A DNA stretch of 64,000 bases, taken from the NCBI RefSeq assembly GCF_011304195.1, contig NZ_CP049887.1, forward strand, positions 2,542,001-2,606,000, written 5' to 3'. Source of the stretch: Vagococcus hydrophili (GTDB lineage: Bacteria; Bacillota; Bacilli; Lactobacillales; Vagococcaceae). The notes under the pieces are model-generated. The model had not been told where the DNA came from, did not search any database, and saw only the letters and a program-made list of their open reading frames with translations. A program made the translations under genes and the position numbers. Positions 27,422 to 35,607 of this stretch are shown here, piece after piece. Each line of letters opens with the position of its first letter. Within the stretch, counting starts at the first letter, position 1.

Positions 27422-27862
27422 TCAGTGTTTTTTTAAGCATTTTTGACATTTTCCTAAAATTTCGAACCTGTGAGACTCAATTTCACAGTCTGGAAGTTGC
27501 TCATCAAAGAAGGTCATCGGGCATAAATTGACTTCTTTTGTCGCTCCACAACTTGTACAAATAAAGTGATGATGGTGCGAATGTTCGTGACAACTAGACA
27601 CATCACAATGAAAACGAACTTTTTTTTCACCCATTAATTCGGTTTCTTCCAGTAATCCCATTGTCGTAAAATCTCTTAAATTTCGATAAATTGTATCGTA
27701 ACTAATCCCTGAATGTTTTTTATTCATAAAGTCAAAAACTTCGATTGCTCCAAGATATCTGTTCTCTTGAATCAAAAAAAGGAGGATTTCTTCTCTTTTT
27801 TTAGTATATTTATAACCATTTTCTTTCATAATCTTAATGGCGCTCTCTAATTGACCGTTCAC
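27422..27862 (-). CDS. zur: Fur-family regulator, zinc type (Zur)
   Basis: 146-residue metal-dependent repressor. An N-terminal winged helix (NGYKYTKKREEI, ISYDTIYRNLRDF) is followed by the metal and dimer domain with a histidine cluster (HEHSHHHHFICTSCG) and a second CxxC pair (GKCQKCLKKH) that forms the structural zinc site. The pattern TSCGATKEVNLCPM resembles Bacillus Zur more than PerR or Fur. GTG at 27862 is preferred, since the earlier GTG at 27871 is part of the GAGGTGA ribosome binding site. Confidence 0.85.
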   Translation of the reverse strand: MNGQLESAIKIMKENGYKYTKKREEILLFLIQENRYLGAIEVFDFMNKKHSGISYDTIYRNLRDFTTMGLLEETELMGEKKVRFHCDVSSCHEHSHHHHFICTSCGATKEVNLCPMTFFDEQLPDCEIESHRFEILGKCQKCLKKH

Positions 27863-27895
27863 TGCTTTCACCTCGCTAACGTTGTTTCATTAACA

Positions 27896-27914
27896 TCATT
27901 ATATGATATAATGA
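27896..27914. promoter_or_regulatory. Palindrome over divergent zur/ppsR promoters
   Basis: Perfect 9-1-9 inverted repeat TCATTATATGATATAATGA. Because it is symmetric, a TATAAT lies on each strand (plus 27907-27912), so it could be the -10 of both genes and an operator. A loose TTGTTT at 27882-27887 may be the plus-strand -35. It resembles a Fur-family 7-1-7 box only partly and lacks the GTAAT of Bacillus Zur boxes. Confidence 0.5.
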
Positions 27915-27949
27915 GCCATATGTAAAAAACAAAAGAAGGGAATAATCAA

Positions 27950-28783
27950 ATGACCAATAACCAAATTTATATGTACATTATTTCTGATTCAGCTGGAGAA
28001 ACAGCCTCAAAGCTTGCCCACGCCTCAATTGCTCAGTACGATCAATTAGACGTTGACGTTCAACTTTTAAAGCAGACATTCATAGAAAACCCTAGCGATT
28101 TAATGTGCGCTTTAGAAGAGGCGAAAGAACTAAATGCAATCGTTCTACAAACCTTAATCTCTGAAGACCTCGTTCAATTATCAAATGAGTATTGTAAAGA
28201 AAATAATTTATTTACAATTGACGCCTTATCACCTATCGTTAACGAAGTCAAAAAAAGAACAGGTATCGAACCTAGTCGCGTACCTGGTGCTCTTCATTTC
28301 TTAAATGAAAATTATTTTGAAAGAATTAACGCCATGGAATTTGCGGTAAAGTATGATGATGGTAAAGATCCTCGAGGCTTTTTAGAAGCTGACATTTTAT
28401 TATTAGGTGTTTCAAGAACGTCTAAAACACCTCTCAGCTTATTCCTAGCCAATAAAAATTTAAAAGTAGCTAACTTACCATTAATACCAGAGGCTCATAT
28501 TCCTCCTCAGATTTGGGAAGTAGACCCTAAAAAAATTGTTGGTCTGACAAATGATCCAAAAATTTTAAACGCAATCCGAGAAGACCGTATGCGCTCATAT
28601 GGGTTAAGACCAAATACCGCGTATTCTGATATTGGTAAAATTAAAGATGAATTAAAATTTGCTAATGAGTTATACGAAAAAATCGGCTGCCTCATTATCA
28701 ACGTTGCTCAACGCTCAATCGAAGAAACAGCCTCCATCATTTTAACTGAACTCGATCTAGAAGATCACAGCTATTTCTGTTAA
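27950..28783 (+). CDS. ppsR: PPDK regulatory protein (DUF299, YqfL type)
   Basis: 277-residue bifunctional kinase/pyrophosphorylase family that controls pyruvate,phosphate dikinase or PEP synthase. The nucleotide loop LGVSRTSKTPLSLFLA is at about residues 149-164. N-terminal IYMYIISDSAGETASKLA is typical of the family. AGAAGGGA precedes the ATG. The target enzyme is not in this window. It is the last plus-strand gene before the first structured repeat. Confidence 0.9.
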   Translation: MTNNQIYMYIISDSAGETASKLAHASIAQYDQLDVDVQLLKQTFIENPSDLMCALEEAKELNAIVLQTLISEDLVQLSNEYCKENNLFTIDALSPIVNEVKKRTGIEPSRVPGALHFLNENYFERINAMEFAVKYDDGKDPRGFLEADILLLGVSRTSKTPLSLFLANKNLKVANLPLIPEAHIPPQIWEVDPKKIVGLTNDPKILNAIREDRMRSYGLRPNTAYSDIGKIKDELKFANELYEKIGCLIINVAQRSIEETASIILTELDLEDHSYFC

Positions 28784-28905
28784 CAAAGAGTAGTGAAAAA
28801 GGCGCTTAGCTCCAAGCGACTGGAAGAAACGAAAAACAATTCGCCCTTTTTGAATTGATTTTCATTTCTGAAGTTGCCGCAGGAGTTGCCTTTTGAACCC
28901 GGACT
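28783..28905 (+). repeat. Structured 123-bp repeat, copy A1
   Basis: Full copy of an intergenic element also found at 52.1-52.4 kb. Paired segments: AAAAGGC (28797-28803) with GCCTTTT (28888-28894); AGCTCC (28808-28813) with GGAGTT (28882-28887); GCGACT (28816-28821) with AGTTGC (28872-28877); and an apical stem 28826-28842 with 28852-28868 (15 of 17 pairs). It starts at the last base of the ppsR stop codon. Family not recognised. Confidence 0.85.
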
Positions 28906-28941
28906 ACAAAGAGTGGTGAAAAAGGCATTTTTCTCCAACTA
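28906..28941 (+). repeat. Half copy A2 of the structured repeat
   Basis: Direct repeat of the A1 left end (ACAAAGAGTGGTGAAAAAGGC, 20 of 21 bases) exactly 123 bp downstream. Similarity stops shortly after CTCCAA; no right half follows. Confidence 0.8.
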
Positions 28942-28959
28942 AAACTAAAAAAAATTTAT

Positions 28960-29008
28960 AAAACAAACCCGATGCTAATTTTTTAAAATCAGCATCGGGT
29001 TTTGTTTT
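28960..29008 (-). terminator. Terminator of the epimerase gene
   Basis: Minus-strand long stem AAACCCGATGCT / AGCATCGGGTTT with a loop rich in A and T, followed by a T-rich tract. It probably also stops plus-strand transcripts leaving the repeat array. Confidence 0.85.
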
Positions 29009-29879
29009 ATTTAATTGATATTTTATAACTTCTTTCAAACACATCTCCAGGGTGAATTAAATTCATCCCTTTTTTATCTTCAATTTTACCTGTAGCATCT
29101 GTTGTATCAGCAATTCCTGCCCAAGGTTCAATGCACACAAAAGGGGCTTCTTTAGGGAATGGGGACCAAATACCAACGTACGGTAGATTATCATACGACA
29201 CCACAACCCCGTGATTCGTTACATCTGATAAAATTGAAAAGGCATTTTCTCCCTTAGTTTCTAACACAAGTGCATCTTTTTCGAAAATACGTCTTTCCAC
29301 TTGAATGGAAGTATTTGTTTGAGCCAATGTTTTTTCAGCTAGATTGATAAAGGCACCCTCTAAAGGTAATAAAAATCGGGATTTTGAAGGAGCAAAATGT
29401 AAGTAATAATCATTAAAGTTTGTTCCTTTAACAAGTGGAATATTAAAGGCAGGATGACCACCGATACCAAAATACATTTCCTCTGATTGAGTTTCCACTT
29501 GATAAGCAATGGTTAAATCATTATCAACCAATCGGTAAATTAGTCTAAGTTCAAAGTGAAAGGGATAGTTTTTCAATGTTTCTTCACTACTTTTTAGTAA
29601 AAACGTTGCACTATCCTTTTCTTGATGTTCCACAATAAATACCATATCTCGTGCAAATCCGTGTTGATTCATCGTATAGGATTCATTGTTATACGTATAA
29701 CTATCACCCTTTAATTTACCTACAAAAGGAAATAGAACAGGAGCATGTCTTGCCCAATAGGTTTCATCTGCTTGCCAAATATACTCTAAGTTGGTTTCTT
29801 TGAGTACAAAACTACAAACCTCTGCCCCTTTTTCATTAATGCAAACACGACTACTTTTACTCTCCAAAATAACTGACAT
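29007..29879 (-). CDS. Aldose 1-epimerase family protein (LacX-like)
   Basis: 290-residue galactose-mutarotase-fold protein. The LacX-like signature is FPFVGKLKGDSYTYNN, then QHGFARDM with the conserved histidine and GGHPAFNIPL with a second histidine. It may interconvert anomers of a free or phosphorylated sugar; the substrate is unknown. The gene is 19 bp downstream of codY in the same direction and may share its transcript. Confidence 0.87.
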   Translation of the reverse strand: MSVILESKSSRVCINEKGAEVCSFVLKETNLEYIWQADETYWARHAPVLFPFVGKLKGDSYTYNNESYTMNQHGFARDMVFIVEHQEKDSATFLLKSSEETLKNYPFHFELRLIYRLVDNDLTIAYQVETQSEEMYFGIGGHPAFNIPLVKGTNFNDYYLHFAPSKSRFLLPLEGAFINLAEKTLAQTNTSIQVERRIFEKDALVLETKGENAFSILSDVTNHGVVVSYDNLPYVGIWSPFPKEAPFVCIEPWAGIADTTDATGKIEDKKGMNLIHPGDVFERSYKISIK

Positions 29880-29898
29880 ACATTAACCTCCTAAAAAA

Positions 29899-30699
29899 CT
29901 AAATAATGTTTTCTTTGTTTAATTCTTCTTTGAAACGATCATTAGTAATTTTGATATAGGTACCTTTCATTCCTAAAGATCTAGTTTCGACAATCCCTGC
30001 AGACTCTAATTTTCTTAGAGCATTAACAATCACAGAACGAGTAATACCAATCTCATCAGCAATTGTTGAGGCTGTAATGCGGCCTTCTGTTCCTTCCAAG
30101 ACATTAAAAATTGCTTTAATTGCCTTAGTTTCACTAAACGATAATGTCCCAATAGCCATTTTAACGTTTGTTGATTCTCTGACTCTTTTTTCAATTTCAC
30201 GAGATTGTTGATATAAAATTTGCATACCCACAACTGTAGCACTGTATTCTGCTAGAACAAGATCATTAGAATTAAAAGGTGTTTCTAATCTTCCTAGAAT
30301 AATCGTCCCTAGACGTTCTCCAGCACCATATATTGGTACAACTGTTGTATAAGCTTCGATAAACCCTGTTTCTTCCCGCAGTTCAATTGGAAAAACAGTC
30401 ATTTCACTATCGATTTTAATATTTTCCTTGGTTAAATCAACATAAGAAATTCCGCGAATATATGATCTAGGAAACTTTTGTTCTAGTAACATGCTTTTGA
30501 CACGCTCATTATTAAAATCATGAAGAACGATATACCCTAAAACGACGCCTTCTTTGTTAATAATATACGCATTACAATCTAAAATATCACCCAATGTGTC
30601 AGCCATCTGATTATAAGGCAAATCAGATGACAAACTGAATGTGTTTTCCTTTTGCAATAGTTCATTAATCATTCGTGTTTTTGCTAGTAGTGTATCCAT
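29899..30699 (-). CDS. codY: GTP-sensing global repressor CodY
   Basis: 266-residue regulator that senses branched-chain amino acids (and GTP in some species). The N-terminal GAF domain begins TLLAKTRMINELLQKE and carries the PRSYIRGISYVDL region. The C-terminal winged helix is ASTIADEIGITRSVIVNALR. Length is slightly above the usual 259-262. It is last in the xerC-hslV-hslU-codY cluster, the Bacillus order. No strong CodY box was found in this window. Confidence 0.97.
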   Translation of the reverse strand: MDTLLAKTRMINELLQKENTFSLSSDLPYNQMADTLGDILDCNAYIINKEGVVLGYIVLHDFNNERVKSMLLEQKFPRSYIRGISYVDLTKENIKIDSEMTVFPIELREETGFIEAYTTVVPIYGAGERLGTIILGRLETPFNSNDLVLAEYSATVVGMQILYQQSREIEKRVRESTNVKMAIGTLSFSETKAIKAIFNVLEGTEGRITASTIADEIGITRSVIVNALRKLESAGIVETRSLGMKGTYIKITNDRFKEELNKENII

Positions 30700-30729
30700 C
30701 CGTTACTCCCCCTCAGATTAAACAAACGA

Positions 30730-32133
30730 TTATAGAATATAACGACTTAAATCTTTGTCAGTTGCAATATGATCTAATTTTTCATTCACATAGCTCTCTG
30801 TTATAGTAATTTCTCCCATTTGCATATCTGGTGATTCAAATAATAAATCTTCAAGTAATTTTTCAAGAATCGTATGTAAACGTCTCGCTCCAATATTATC
30901 CGTTTCACTGTTCACGCTAAACGCGATGTTAGCGATTCTCTCGATAGCTTCTTTCGTAAAAGTTACTTTTATATTCTCCGTAGCTAAAAGCGCAATATAT
31001 TGCTTCACAAGCGCGTTATCAGGCTCTGTTAAGATTTTGATAAAGTCTTCAGCTGTTAAATCATCTAATTCCACTCTAATCGGGAAGCGCCCTTGCAGCT
31101 CAGGAATTAAATCGCTTGGTTTACTTAAATGGAACGCACCTGATGCGATAAACAAGATATGATCTGTTGAGATTGTTCCGTATTTTGTATTAACAAGTGA
31201 GCCTTCAACGATTGGTAAAATATCACGTTGAACGCCTTCTCTTGAGACTTGACCAGAATTTTCTGATTTTGATGTGATTTTATCAAACTCATCAATGAAA
31301 ACAATACCGTGGTTTTGAGCTAAACGAATTGCTTCACTATGAATATCAGCATCATTGACTAATTTTTCAGATTCTTCATTAATTAAAATCTCACGAGCTT
31401 CTTTGACAGTCAACGTACGTTTCACTTTTTTCTTAGGTGTTAGAGCGCTTAAGGTATCGTTTAAATCAATTCCCATTTGTTCTAAGCCGTTATTCATTGC
31501 AGGGGCTGTTTTCTTTTCTTCAACTTCAATCGTAATTTCACGATTTTCAAGCATGCCTTTTTCAAGTTGTGATTGAACTGTCTCACGACTGACACGAATT
31601 GTGTCGTTGATTTCCTCTTTTTCTTCTTCTTGGTTATTTCCCATACCATTCATCATGTTCATCATCATATCAAACTGATTGGTATTTTTCTTTTGTTCCT
31701 TTTTAATTCCTGGAACCAATAATTTAACCAATCTCTCTTCAGCTTTTTTCAACGCTTGAGAATAAACACTGCTGTATTGTTCTTTTTTAACAATCACAAT
31801 ACTTGATTCGACTAAATCACGAATCATTGATTCCACGTCACGACCAACATAGCCGACTTCAGTAAATTTCGTTGCTTCCACCTTAACAAAAGGGGCATTC
31901 ACGATTTTAGCTAATCGACGGGCAATTTCTGTTTTACCAACACCTGTTGGTCCGATCATTAACAGATTTTTAGGTGTAATTTCTTGTTGCATATCTTCAT
32001 CTAATTGCATACGACGGTATCTATTTCTTAAAGCAACAGACACTGATTTTTTTGCAGTGTGTTGTCCAATAATATATTTATCTAAATCTGAGACGATTTC
32101 TCTAGGTGTTTTTTGATTAGTTGTCGTTGTCAT
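30730..32133 (-). CDS. hslU: HslU (ClpY) protease ATPase subunit
   Basis: 467-residue AAA+ unfoldase of the HslUV protease. It starts with [16 protein letters not shown], has Walker [16 protein letters not shown], Walker [10 protein letters not shown], the pore motif GYVGRDVE, an inserted I-domain rich in Met, Gln and Glu (about 150-215), and the conserved C-terminal RYIL that docks into HslV. It is 15 bp downstream of hslV. Confidence 0.97.
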   Translation of the reverse strand: MTTTTNQKTPREIVSDLDKYIIGQHTAKKSVSVALRNRYRRMQLDEDMQQEITPKNLLMIGPTGVGKTEIARRLAKIVNAPFVKVEATKFTEVGYVGRDVESMIRDLVESSIVIVKKEQYSSVYSQALKKAEERLVKLLVPGIKKEQKKNTNQFDMMMNMMNGMGNNQEEEKEEINDTIRVSRETVQSQLEKGMLENREITIEVEEKKTAPAMNNGLEQMGIDLNDTLSALTPKKKVKRTLTVKEAREILINEESEKLVNDADIHSEAIRLAQNHGIVFIDEFDKITSKSENSGQVSREGVQRDILPIVEGSLVNTKYGTISTDHILFIASGAFHLSKPSDLIPELQGRFPIRVELDDLTAEDFIKILTEPDNALVKQYIALLATENIKVTFTKEAIERIANIAFSVNSETDNIGARRLHTILEKLLEDLLFESPDMQMGEITITESYVNEKLDHIATDKDLSRYIL

Positions 32134-32148
32134 AGTGTCACCATTCCT

Positions 32149-32697
32149 TTAAAATTCTTCTACAATAATATTATGATTTGTATAAACACAGATGTCTCCT
32201 GCAACATGCAACGCCGCTTGAGCAATCTCACCTGCCGTTAATTCTTCTTTACCATTTGATTTTAAGGCTCTTGCAGCTGCTAAAGCATAGTTGCCACCTG
32301 AGCCGATTGCTAAAATACCATCATCTGGTGCGATAACTTCTCCTGTTCCTGAAACAACCAACATCTCTTTGTCGTTCATCACGATTAACATGGCTTCAAG
32401 TTTTTGCATCATCTTGTCGCTGCGCCACTCCATGGCAAGTTCAACGGCTGCTCGCATTAAATTGCCTTTATATTCATTTAATTTACCTTCAAATTTTTCT
32501 TCTAGGTTAAAGGCATCTGCCACACTTCCAGCAAACCCAACAATAACTTCATCATTATAAATTCGACGAACTTTTCTTGCTGTTCCTTTCATCACGACAG
32601 ATTCGCCCATTGTTACTTGGCCGTCTCCTGCCATTGCAAATTTGCCGTCTTTTTCAACAGCACAGATTGTTGTTGAATGAAATGTTGTGTATCCCAT
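32149..32697 (-). CDS. hslV: HslV (ClpQ) peptidase subunit
   Basis: 182-residue proteasome-like threonine peptidase. The core motifs [20 protein letters not shown] and [14 protein letters not shown] are intact. As in Bacillus and Staphylococcus, the TT pair aligned with the E. coli N-terminal nucleophile is preceded by a short extension (GYTTFHS). Whether that is trimmed or an earlier residue acts as nucleophile cannot be seen. It pairs with HslU. Confidence 0.95.
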   Translation of the reverse strand: MGYTTFHSTTICAVEKDGKFAMAGDGQVTMGESVVMKGTARKVRRIYNDEVIVGFAGSVADAFNLEEKFEGKLNEYKGNLMRAAVELAMEWRSDKMMQKLEAMLIVMNDKEMLVVSGTGEVIAPDDGILAIGSGGNYALAAARALKSNGKEELTAGEIAQAALHVAGDICVYTNHNIIVEEF

Positions 32698-32714
32698 AAT
32701 ATTCTTCCTCTCTT

Positions 32715-33605
32715 TTAAGCTCTCGGATGAAAATTTCGATAGCTTTTTTGCAGTGTATCTGTTGTTACATGAGTATAAATCTGTGTAGAAGACAAACTTG
32801 AATGTCCCAATAATTCTTGAACTGTTCTCAAGTCTGCTCCGTTATTTAATAAATGAGTCGCAAAGGTATGCCTAAACATATGCGGATGAATATCCGTCGT
32901 TAAGCTACTCTTTTCGATAATTTTTTTTAATATATATTGAATCCCTGAATCTGTTAATTGCTCACCTCGATGATTCACAAATAAAAAATCATGGGATGTT
33001 TTACTCTTGGTCATTAGTTCCGCGCGCCCGGACTGAATGTAATCCATTATCGCGTCATTTGCAAATGAACCAAAAGGAACGTATCTCTCTTTATTACCTT
33101 TTCCAAAAATTAGCACAACCGAATGTTCAAAATCGATATCTTTAATTTTGATATTCACACATTCCGTTACCCGAATCCCTGTACCATAAAGGACTTCTAG
33201 TAACGCTCTGTTTCGATTGTCTAAAGCATCATCTCCTTGCGTCTGCAAAAATAAGGCTTCCATTTCTTTTTCATAAAAGAAACGAGGCAATTTAGCTTGT
33301 TGGCGTTTCATCTGAACATAGGAAAATGGGTTATCTTCTAAGACTCCATTTTTTACTAAAAACTGATAGAAAGAGCGCAAACTAGAAACATTGCGACTAA
33401 TCGTATTTCGACTGTAATTTTGATCGTGAAGTTTAGATAAGTAGATTCTAATATCTTGAAGGGTCACAGATAAGTAATCTTCATCACCTGTTTCCTTTAA
33501 AAATCCAAAAAAGTTTAGCACATCATCATGATATGCCTCTTTTGTTTTTTCAGAATACTGTCTCTCAATCATGATATATCTTAAAAACTCAGTTAAGTGA
33601 TCCAT
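32715..33605 (-). CDS. xerC: Tyrosine recombinase XerC (CodV type)
   Basis: 296-residue chromosome-dimer resolvase. An N-terminal SAM-like core-binding domain ([16 protein letters not shown]) is followed by the catalytic domain with Arg in [10 protein letters not shown], HxxR in [31 protein letters not shown] and the final catalytic Tyr. ATG at 33605 is chosen; a TTG at 33626 lies at the AAAGGA site. Its place between trmFO and hslV marks it as the housekeeping recombinase, not a phage integrase. Confidence 0.95.
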   Translation of the reverse strand: MDHLTEFLRYIMIERQYSEKTKEAYHDDVLNFFGFLKETGDEDYLSVTLQDIRIYLSKLHDQNYSRNTISRNVSSLRSFYQFLVKNGVLEDNPFSYVQMKRQQAKLPRFFYEKEMEALFLQTQGDDALDNRNRALLEVLYGTGIRVTECVNIKIKDIDFEHSVVLIFGKGNKERYVPFGSFANDAIMDYIQSGRAELMTKSKTSHDFLFVNHRGEQLTDSGIQYILKKIIEKSSLTTDIHPHMFRHTFATHLLNNGADLRTVQELLGHSSLSSTQIYTHVTTDTLQKSYRNFHPRA

Positions 33606-33692
33606 CGTCCAAGAAAGTCCTTTCAAATAAATTACAAGACAAATGTAACATACTCAATAATCTAAAACAAATGAATTGTCAGAATTTAACGA

Positions 33693-33698
33693 ATTATA
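33693..33698 (-). promoter_or_regulatory. Likely -10 for xerC-hslVU-codY
   Basis: Minus-strand TATAAT preceded by TG at a one-base offset (TGTATAAT), 88 bp before xerC. No good -35 was found. A second candidate (TTGTTT, 17 bp, TACATT) lies closer to the gene. Confidence 0.4.
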
Positions 33699-33723
33699 CA
33701 GAAAAAGGACACAATTTGTTCAC

Positions 33724-33752
33724 AAAAATAGCACTCGATTATATCGAGTGCT
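33724..33752 (-). terminator. Terminator of topA-trmFO-GNAT group
   Basis: Minus-strand TAGCACTCGAT / ATCGAGTGCTA perfect 11-bp stem with a 3-nt loop and TTTTT, seven bases after the GNAT stop. Confidence 0.9.
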
Positions 33753-33758
33753 AAAAAT

Positions 33759-34187
33759 TTAATTATTCCAAGTCAATGTTTTTTCTAAATGACCTGTTTC
33801 GTCTATTGATTCTGATAAAAAAGTAAATCCTTGTTTGATATAAAACTCATAAGCCTTTTTATTTTCTTCATAAACGCTTAATGTCAGGTGAGTATGACGC
33901 TCTTTAACAAAATTAAGTAACTTCTTACCCACACCTGTTCCTTGTGATTCATTTTTAACGAAAATACCCTCGATATAATCATCACCCATACCGATAAAAC
34001 CAAGAACTGTATCCTCTTCTTCAAAAACATACACAAGGGCTTCTGGCATCATTTTCTTAACAAATGGTAGTGCTTCTTCCCAATACGAGGCATCAATAAA
34101 ACTATGAGCTTCCGTATTCGCACTTAACCAAATATCAAAAACCTGTTGCCATCTAGAGTCTGTCACATCTACCAATTGATTAATCAT
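33759..34187 (-). CDS. GNAT-family N-acetyltransferase
   Basis: 142-residue acetyl-CoA-dependent acetyltransferase. The acetyl-CoA loop reads VKNESQGTGVGKKLLNFV near residues 77-94, followed by LSVYEENKKAYEFYIKQGF, the usual last strand and helix. The acceptor is unknown; YjaB-like small GNATs are the nearest type. The ATG at 34187 comes two bases after the trmFO stop codon; a TTG at 34199 would overlap trmFO and has no spaced ribosome binding site. Confidence 0.85.
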   Translation of the reverse strand: MINQLVDVTDSRWQQVFDIWLSANTEAHSFIDASYWEEALPFVKKMMPEALVYVFEEEDTVLGFIGMGDDYIEGIFVKNESQGTGVGKKLLNFVKERHTHLTLSVYEENKKAYEFYIKQGFTFLSESIDETGHLEKTLTWNN

Positions 34188-34188
34188 A

Positions 34189-35493
34189 CTATCGTACAAC
34201 CTTCTTAATATCTTTTAATGCACGATCAGCAATCGCTTGGTATCGTTCTTTTTTATCTCTAATTTTCATTGGTAATTCAGGGAAAATACCAAAGTTTGCG
34301 TTCATTGGTTGGAAATTTTTACCTGATGTATGCGTAATGTAATGCGCCATACTTCCCATTGCTGTTGTTTCTGGGAAAATAATTGGTTCTTCACCTTTTG
34401 CTAAACGGGCTGCATTAATACCAGCAACTAATCCACTCGCTGCACTTTCAACGTAACCTTCCACTCCAGTCATTTGACCAGCAAATAAAAGAGTCGGACG
34501 TTTTTTTGATTGGTAAGTAGGTTCAAGTAGTTCAGGTGAATTCATAAAGGTGTTACGGTGCATTACCCCGTAACGTACAATTTCAGCATTCTCTAATCCT
34601 GGAATCATTTGAATAATTCGTTTTTGTTCTCCCCATTTCAAATGAGTTTGGAAACCAACAATGTTGTAAAGTGACGCTGCTGCATCATCTTGACGTAATT
34701 GAACTACGGCATAAGCACGTTTGCCCGTTTTAGGATCTTCTAATCCAACTGGTTTTAGAGGACCAAATGTCATTGTTTTTTCTCCACGAGCCGCCATAAC
34801 TTCAATCGGCATACATCCTTCAAAGAATTTTTCTTTTTCAAATGTTTTTAACGGCGCTACTTCTGCTGTGATTAATGCTTCTCTAAATGCGTAGAACTCT
34901 TCTTTGTTCATGGCACAATTTAAATAAGCTGCTTCCCCTTTATCATATCTTGATTTAAGGTAAACTTTATCCATATCAATCGTATTTTTATCTAAGATTG
35001 GCGCAGCTGCATCGTAAAAGTATAACCCTTCTGATTCCGTAAATTCTTTAATACTTTCAGCTAAAGGTTCACTTGTTAAGGGACCTGTTGCGATAATCGT
35101 AATACCCTCTTCTGGAATTTCAGTGATTTCTTCATGATGAACTGTTACATTTTCATGATTTGATACTTTATCTGTAATATATTGAGAAAAGCTTTCGCGA
35201 TCAACGGCCAATGCCCCACCAGCTGGAACTTGGTTCACATCAGCTGAGTCAATAATGACAGAATCCAAATAACGCATTTCTTCTTTTAAAAGACCAGCAG
35301 CTATTGTGACACTGTTACCTCTAAGGGAATTCGTACAAACAAGTTCCGCAAATTTATCCGTGTGATGAGCTGGTGTTTTTTTGACCGCTCTCATTTCATA
35401 TAAATCAACTTTAATACCAGCCTCAGCTACTTGAAACGCTGCTTCACTACCAGCAAGACCAGCACCAATTACAGTTACTTTCATTTCTGTCAT
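34189..35493 (-). CDS. trmFO: tRNA m5U54 methyltransferase TrmFO
   Basis: 434-residue folate- and FAD-dependent enzyme that makes m5U54 in tRNA (formerly Gid). FAD-binding [19 protein letters not shown] at the N-terminus, CTNSLRGNS with the conserved cysteine and the C-terminal [13 protein letters not shown] are seen. It lies between topA and xerC, the conserved Bacillus order, with a GNAT gene inserted. Confidence 0.97.
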   Translation of the reverse strand: MTEMKVTVIGAGLAGSEAAFQVAEAGIKVDLYEMRAVKKTPAHHTDKFAELVCTNSLRGNSVTIAAGLLKEEMRYLDSVIIDSADVNQVPAGGALAVDRESFSQYITDKVSNHENVTVHHEEITEIPEEGITIIATGPLTSEPLAESIKEFTESEGLYFYDAAAPILDKNTIDMDKVYLKSRYDKGEAAYLNCAMNKEEFYAFREALITAEVAPLKTFEKEKFFEGCMPIEVMAARGEKTMTFGPLKPVGLEDPKTGKRAYAVVQLRQDDAAASLYNIVGFQTHLKWGEQKRIIQMIPGLENAEIVRYGVMHRNTFMNSPELLEPTYQSKKRPTLLFAGQMTGVEGYVESAASGLVAGINAARLAKGEEPIIFPETTAMGSMAHYITHTSGKNFQPMNANFGIFPELPMKIRDKKERYQAIADRALKDIKKVVR

Positions 35494-35517
35494 TAAAAAA
35501 ACCTTCTTTCTTTTTCA

Positions 35518-35562
35518 CAAAAAAATACTAAAGGGACTTAAAACATTTTTTGTTTTAGTCCC
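35518..35562 (-). terminator. Hairpin between topA and trmFO
   Basis: Minus-strand GGGACTAAAACA pairs with TGTTTTAAGTCCC over five As, followed by TTTAGTATTTTTTT. It lies after both the topA stop and the trmFO promoter, so it can end topA transcripts and may also reduce or time trmFO transcription. Confidence 0.75.
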
Positions 35563-35573
35563 TCGACGATAGT

Positions 35574-35603
35574 ATTATACACAATTTAATTAGTAATAGA
35601 CAA
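35574..35603 (-). promoter_or_regulatory. Promoter of trmFO
   Basis: Minus-strand -35 TTGTCT at 35598-35603 and perfect -10 TATAAT at 35574-35579 (18-bp spacer, TGTG before the -10). Predicted start near 35567, only about five bases before the terminator-like stem. Confidence 0.7.
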
Positions 35604-35607
35604 CATT

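Noticed and set aside
27422-27862. PerR or Fur assignment for the Fur-family gene
   Set aside because: The NGYKYTKKRE, TSCGATKEVNLCPM and terminal GKCQKC patterns resemble Zur more closely than PerR or Fur.
32715-33605. XerC as a phage or island integrase
   Set aside because: It is in the conserved trmFO-xerC-hslV-hslU-codY order and no phage genes or attachment repeats are nearby.
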